Assembly (NCBI GenBank): GCA_000697335.1
Contig: JNEM01013248.1
Coordinates: forward strand, 1-12,538
Length of the DNA stretch: 12,538 bases
DNA from: Conidiobolus incongruus B7586
Lineage: Eukaryota > Entomophthoromycota > Entomophthoromycetes > Entomophthorales > Conidiobolaceae
Direction: 5' to 3'
The translations under genes were made by a program, and so were the position numbers. Positions 7,549-12,538 of this stretch are shown one piece after another. The notes under the pieces are model-generated. The model did not search any database and was not told the origin of the DNA. It saw only the letters and a program-made list of their open reading frames with translations. Numbering within the stretch: the first letter of the stretch is position 1; the number at the start of each line of letters is the position of its first letter.

Positions 7549-9280
7549 TTAATGTAAATTCTGTCTACTCTGCTTAAATTTTGACACTTTTTTGGGTTTA
7601 GCTTCGGGTTGAGATAAAACTGTATCATTTTGGGAGTCCAATTTAATTTGCTTTTCAAAGGCCTGGGACAAGGCTTTTTCCTGCCAGTCAAAATTGGGTT
7701 TTAATTCGGTATGATCGGACTAAATGATTGGATGAATTGAGTAATGATTTTGAGAAAATAATATAAACTTACCAATTGGACATTTTCTCTTATCAATTCA
7801 TGATCAATACCCTCCTCGTACTGATGTTCAAATTTAAATCGATCCATTTTGATTTTGTAACGGTCTACAATCTATATTGATGAGTTTAATAACGTGAAAA
7901 TGAATATTTGTGAAAATGAATGTTACCTCTTTGGCTTCTTTAATATCATCTTCATCGTGTTGATTAGCTGCAGTGTCTGCAAACGAGTCGTCATCTTCAT
8001 CAACATCCCTTTCAACAACATTCATCTTCATAGTTTCTGGATTGTTAGATTTGGGTTTAGATGATGGGGATTGAATGCTTTTAGCATTAGGAGTTTGCTG
8101 TTCTAACATTTGTTGAATGCGGTGCTTAATATCTGCAGGTTTGCGAACAGTGATCGCTGGCTCTTCAACGTCGGGAGCAAATGACACCTTCTTTTTGGTG
8201 TTTTTGGAGGATGTGGTAGGAGGTGATGTGATATTGAGTGCCATCTTCGCCCATGATGGTAAATTGTTATAATATGTTTCAAGATCGTCGTCAACATCAT
8301 CTTCGTCGTCTTCATAGTCATAATCGTCATCGTCATCTTCTCCGCTATATCCTTGGGGTAAGTAGTCGTCATCACTGTTCGAATCATTTTCTTTTTCTCT
8401 TTTGACTTGATCATCTTCAGAGTCATCCTCTTCTTCATCAGATCCAATATTAGCGAAAATTTGATCCAAGAACTTTTTATTTTCAATTTGCTCTTCAGTA
8501 AGGGGTTGGCTTGATTCAAGTTGAGTTTCATTTTCCTCCAAAATCTTTAATTTGACAACTTGAGCTCCTAATCAAAAGTATAATGAGTAATTTTTGTAAA
8601 GAATTATCATATCAAACTCACCTTCTGGTATGATGGTCTCTTCTTCCGATAATATATCGTCTTCATCACTATCTTCCTGAATCTGTGGCTTTTTCGTAGA
8701 TTGTTGTGTGGTAGAAGGTACCGAAACACCGGTAGTATTGGTATTATTTGCATTGGCATTATTTTGTAAAACTTGATCTTCAGTCTCTCTAATTTCTATA
8801 AAATCTAAACCATCTTCATTTTTCTAACAATATTTAATAATCAAAACATCAACATTATCACAATTATTGAATACTTACACCCAACATATTACCGGATAAT
8901 AAACCTTCTGTGGTTTGAATTTTCACTTTCAATTGGCTTATTTCTTCATCGATAAGGCTGATTCTTTCCCCGATCCTATTCTTCCTTCTGGTTAAAATAT
9001 CGACACCCTGTAAAATATCCACCTTGACAAACCAATCATCGCCTAAAAATACCGTAATTTGTTCAGTCTGCGATATTGACCCCTTCATAAATGCGAATGG
9101 ACCAAATGGCACCAATTTCTTTTGAAATTGGTTGGGAAATTCATTCTTTAAATTATTAATTATGAAATCAATTTCACTAATTTGAAACTCTAACTCTTGT
9201 TTTTTAGAAGATAATTCGTGGATTTGAGTTTGTAGCAGTTTTATAAATTGGGAAATTTGGGAAGTTGTAATTTCTTCCAT
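7549..9280 (-). CDS. URI1: URI/Bud27-type unconventional prefoldin, five exons
   Basis: This is a homologue of human URI1 and yeast Bud27, a prefoldin-like partner of RPB5 and the R2TP chaperone that helps assemble RNA polymerases and links to TOR signalling. Exons on the - strand are 9280-8879, 8823-8622, 8567-7927, 7871-7773 and 7719-7549; joined in frame they give 504 residues. The ATG at 9280 has A at -3 and an in-frame TAA 15 bases upstream. Residues 1-134 form the prefoldin alpha-type domain: two coiled-coil helices around LVPFGPFAFMKGSI (56-69) and VFLGDDWFVKV (77-87). Then come LDFIEIRE (140-147), a long Asp/Glu tract (about 244-297), KVSF (328-331, an RVxF-type PP1 docking motif), PADI (345-348) and the C-terminal KKVSKFKQSR (491-500), close to the VSKFK ending I recall in human URI1. 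The introns are 55, 54, 55 and 53 nt, all GT..AG; three have a CTCA branch-like word. An ATTAAA lies 34 nt past the stop. Confidence 0.92.
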
Positions 9281-9586
9281 AATCTTTATTTCTTAAGGTT
9301 TTAAAATTATTTGAGATATATTGATTTTGTGATAGTTAAGAGTTTATATATTATGAAATTAGATATTTTAGCACTTTTTATTATGGGATTGAAATTTCTA
9401 AATCTATTCATTTTAATTCAATTTGATTTAATAATGATATTGTGTAAAATATCAAATTTTATATATTTTCATCTTTCAAACTTCGAATTACATTATAATA
9501 GAATATTATACATAATTATATAATTAATCTCTGATCAACAATCTGTTATTCAATTTTGATATTTTCATATAAACTCTTACATTTGA
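9281..9586. promoter_or_regulatory. 5' flank of the URI gene, probable promoter region
   Basis: This AT-rich DNA lies directly upstream of the URI start on the - strand and should contain its promoter and 5' untranslated region. No individual element can be separated from the AT background. A + strand open run at 9311-9523 starts with TTG and is low-complexity, so it is not called a gene. Confidence 0.4.
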
Positions 9587-10145
9587 TTACCGTTACTGGA
9601 ATTTCCACTGGTTTTTGATGCAGCTATGAATTTTCCATCAAGGCCTAGAAAATCTATCCCTTTCAGCACAGATACTTGGATTTTATTTTTTAATACTATT
9701 TGGTCTCAAACAGTAGACCATTCAGTCAACTGTTGTCATCCTTAGTCAAATATTGATAATTCTGAATATGTTTCTGGCTTTAAAATGTCACAACTAGTTG
9801 GAACCTTATTAGGTAATCCTAGTGATTGGGGTATCGCTAGATAGGTAAGAACTATATAAAATCCAGGTGGATTCAGGCTTTACTCAGTGTCTAATATTAA
9901 ACAGCTCTTTAACGAATGAGAAATCTTTATCCAACCCAAAAAATATTCTACATCAGAGTCTCTTCAGAACATTAAAAATAGGTTCTAAGAAAATTAATAC
10001 CATATTTAAAAACAGTTCCATGAAATTAAAATGATTAGATATATTGAATCACAACTCAACTACAAGTGTTATTACTTCAAAGCTTCTTTAGAATCAGTAT
10101 ATCTAAGGGCTCATTATAAATTTTCAATTTCCTTTGATAATTAAA
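9587..10145. pseudogene. unidentified G+C-richer island, probably decayed coding DNA
   Basis: G+C rises to about 32-38% in lines 9601-9780, comparable with the gene parts of the window, and falls away beyond about 10145. On the + strand one frame stays open from 9587 to 9742 and again from 9746 to 9841, with protein-like text such as FDAAMNFPSRPRKSIPFSTD and LVGTLLGNPSDWGIAR. It then breaks up but keeps scattered coding-like text up to about 10140. On the - strand a frame sharing the same wobble positions also reads plausibly (IPQSLGLPNKVPTSCDILKP and VLKGIDFLGLDGKFIAAS), with stops between. Because both frames use the same third positions, codon bias cannot decide the strand. I recognise neither translation. 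It does not resemble the receptor family or any transposon enzyme I can name. Confidence 0.5.
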
Positions 10146-12538
10146 CTAGTTTTTGAATTTATTATTTAATTTCATATTTTATTAATAATCATTCCAATAT
10201 ATATTTTTATGCTAAAATTAATTTTGTGATATAATTTATATGTAAATTCAATATTTTAATTATTTTATTTAAATTGATAAATATTGTTTCACTTTTTTCC
10301 CTTAAGATTTTAATTATTTTTCCCTAATAGTTATGAAACATTGTTATTTTCTAATATTTTATGATTTTTCCTATTGATATAATATCATATATTGAATTTA
10401 ATTATTATAAATTATTAAATAAGAAATTATAATTGGAAGATCATTCATATATAAAGTTTATTTTGTCAATATTTTAGTACAGATTCTTGGATTATATTTG
10501 ATTCCTATAACCATCAATAGAGATATCAATATATTTTATATTCACTATATATATATATATATATATATAGTTAATAAATTATTATGATTATATATTTAAT
10601 TCCTAATATAATATACCTAACTTTTATTAAATATTATTATTTAATTTTCTTTATTTAATAATTTTAAATTTAAAAAAATAGGAAATTTTTTAATTTCTGA
10701 TTTTTTAAATATATTATTAATTTTGAATAAGTAATTATATATAAAATATTTTTTAGAATATTATATCATTTTAAACCCTATTTATATTTTTAATTATTAT
10801 TTTGATTAAAAAATAATTTTTAAAATTAAATATTTAATTTAACTCTACAATTTAATTATATTTAAATTAAATAATAATCATCAAAATTCTTTTATTTTAA
10901 TATTAATAAAACTTAATAATAAACTTTTTAAAATATTTAAAATTATATATAACTTTTGATAATTAAGTATTATATATATTACCTTTTTATCACTAATCAA
11001 ATTATTTTAAAGTTAATAATAGAATTATAAAAAATATATCAAAATTTGAAATACTAATTTTAATTATCATTTTTTTAATATTTAATAAAATTAAAAAATA
11101 TATTCCAAGATACTTTTTATTTGAGTTAAAAATTTATCAAGATATTTTAATATTAATTTTAGAATTATTTTATATATTTAATGGTTTAAGTTTAATTTAA
11201 TTAATAAAAATATAGAATAAATATCTTATAATATAACTTAACCTTTTACAATAAAAGATTAAAATTGATAAACCTTAAATCCTTTTATATAATCCTTTAT
11301 TAAAACATAAATCAAAATGTTTAATTAATTTAAATTAACTTTATTTACAAATCCTTTTAAAAAATATTTTTTAATAAGCAAATGTTAAATATTTTAAAAT
11401 ATTAAAATTATATATCTTATTTTTGTTTAGTTCTTGAAAGAGAATTAATTAATTAAGAATTATATTTTATTATTTAAATCAAATCAGTGTTATTTTATTT
11501 TTTTAATATAATTGGAAAAAATATATAATTTTGTATAATAATTATAAAAATGGATTGATTTAAAGTTATAAAAAGTTTTCTAATTAAGAATCACTAGATA
11601 TAACTATTTTATCTAGTATTTTCACCTAATTATAACCCATATGATTATAATTGTTTTCAACAATTAAAAAATCAGCTTACAAGGAAAAATATTCCTAAAA
11701 ACAAATTAAATTGGTTGATAAAATATTAAATTTCAGTTTATAATTAAAAGAACTATATTTTAGATATTAAAAGATTATTAAAAATATGGAAAAAAGTTAT
11801 CAATAATAAAACAAAGTATTAGTTTTATATTTTTTATTAAAATTAAAATATTATTAATTAATTTATATATTTATTTTTAATTTTCAAATTCTGCCATTAT
11901 TTAATTTCCATATTAATATTAAAATAAAAGACTTTCAATGATTATTATTTTACTCTGTATAAAATAGTTTAAAAATTTTTTTTAAAATTTATTATTTAAT
12001 TGGAAGACAATTTATATAAATATATAGTTTCTAAATAAATATTTCCCTATTTATATTTTTATAAAGTCTTTTTTTCTAAAATTGATAATATATAGGAAAA
12101 ATTAAAAATAAAAAAAATTTTTTTTTGATACCAAGATAATATTATTCAAATTTTTTCTATATTGAATTATTTTTAATAATAAGGAATAAGCGGACTTTAT
12201 AAATTAAACAGACATATATAAAAATTTGTTATTATTTTTTGATTGATTATAGTTAATAAAATAGTTATATTAAAAGTTAAACAAATATTTTTTAGTTCTA
12301 TTAATTATAATAATAAGACTCATTTAATAATATATTATAAATATTTTGAATTAACAATATACAATTAGTTTAATTTGGATAAAAATAGCTTTCTTAAAAA
12401 ACTATATTTTTGAGCTTTTAATCATTCAATTTTAATTTTTATATATATTAATATAGATTTATTTGAAATATATTTAATAAATTATATATATTTTTTATAG
12501 TTAATTAATAAAATAATATTAAAATTTATTTGAAATTA
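10146..12538. other. extremely AT-rich intergenic DNA to the right edge
   Basis: Almost 2.4 kb with very little G or C (for example 8 of 120 bases in 10801-10920). It is full of A-runs, T-runs and TTAATTAA-like words, and no frame shows protein-like composition. A small 8-bp stem (11593-11600 with 11610-11617) and an A-run/T-run junction near 12110-12126 are the only local structures noticed. It may be ordinary spacer; AT-rich blocks of this kind can also carry replication or matrix-attachment activity, but nothing here shows it. Confidence 0.65.
10546..10569. repeat. (TA)12 microsatellite
   Basis: Twelve uninterrupted TA units. It is likely variable in length between isolates. No gene is nearby. 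Confidence 0.95.

Noticed and set aside
8103-8531. Second long - strand frame within the URI gene
   Set aside because: It is an out-of-frame shadow of the acidic exon 3. Its Lys/Met/Thr-rich text comes from shifted Asp/Glu codons.
9311-9523. Open + strand frame of 70 codons beside the URI start
   Set aside because: It starts at TTG, is hydrophobic and low-complexity as expected from AT-rich DNA, and overlaps the URI 5' flank.
11593-11617. 8-bp stem with a 9-nt loop in the right-hand spacer
   Set aside because: It is too short to separate from background and has no neighbouring gene.
1-12538. Transposon, virus-like element or CRISPR array
   Set aside because: No terminal repeats, enzyme motifs (transposase, reverse transcriptase, capsid or envelope) or regularly spaced repeats were seen.

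Overview
The window is nuclear DNA from a very AT-rich eukaryote. The best guess is an early-diverging fungus of the Conidiobolus/Entomophthoromycotina type. Three things point there: a family A (rhodopsin-like) seven-helix receptor of a kind I recall as numerous in Conidiobolus genomes, short fungal-sized introns (53-55 nt) with clean GT..AG ends, and a sharp contrast between gene DNA (line 6361-6420 is about 47% G+C) and intergenic DNA (lines 10801-10920 are about 7% G+C). The organism call is inference from protein style, not from a marker gene. A dictyostelid was considered and is less likely.

Two genes look alive. The first is an intronless + strand GPCR (best start 5888, stop 6817). The second, convergent to it on the - strand (9280 down to 7549), is a five-exon gene for the URI/Bud27 prefoldin-like protein. 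I assembled its exons from splice signals and frame. It gives 504 residues, beginning with a prefoldin-type coiled-coil domain and ending with the family's V-S-K-F-K box.

Two dead relatives of the GPCR lie upstream. One is on the - strand at about 640-1300. The other is on the + strand at about 3605-4305 and has lost the third membrane helix as a clean in-frame block. With the live copy they form a small cluster showing gene duplication and decay. The two genes have unrelated jobs: the receptor would sense something at the plasma membrane, while URI acts in the cytoplasm/nucleus in RNA polymerase assembly and TOR-linked signalling.

The rest is AT-rich spacer. It holds an unidentified G+C-richer island at 9587-10145 that looks like decayed coding DNA, a smaller possible relic near 2380-2700 with three palindromes packed into 42 bp, a (TA)12 tract, a hairpin between the convergent genes, and almost 2.4 kb of extreme AT-rich DNA at the right end. 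I see no rRNA, tRNA, CRISPR array or recognisable transposon or virus-like element.
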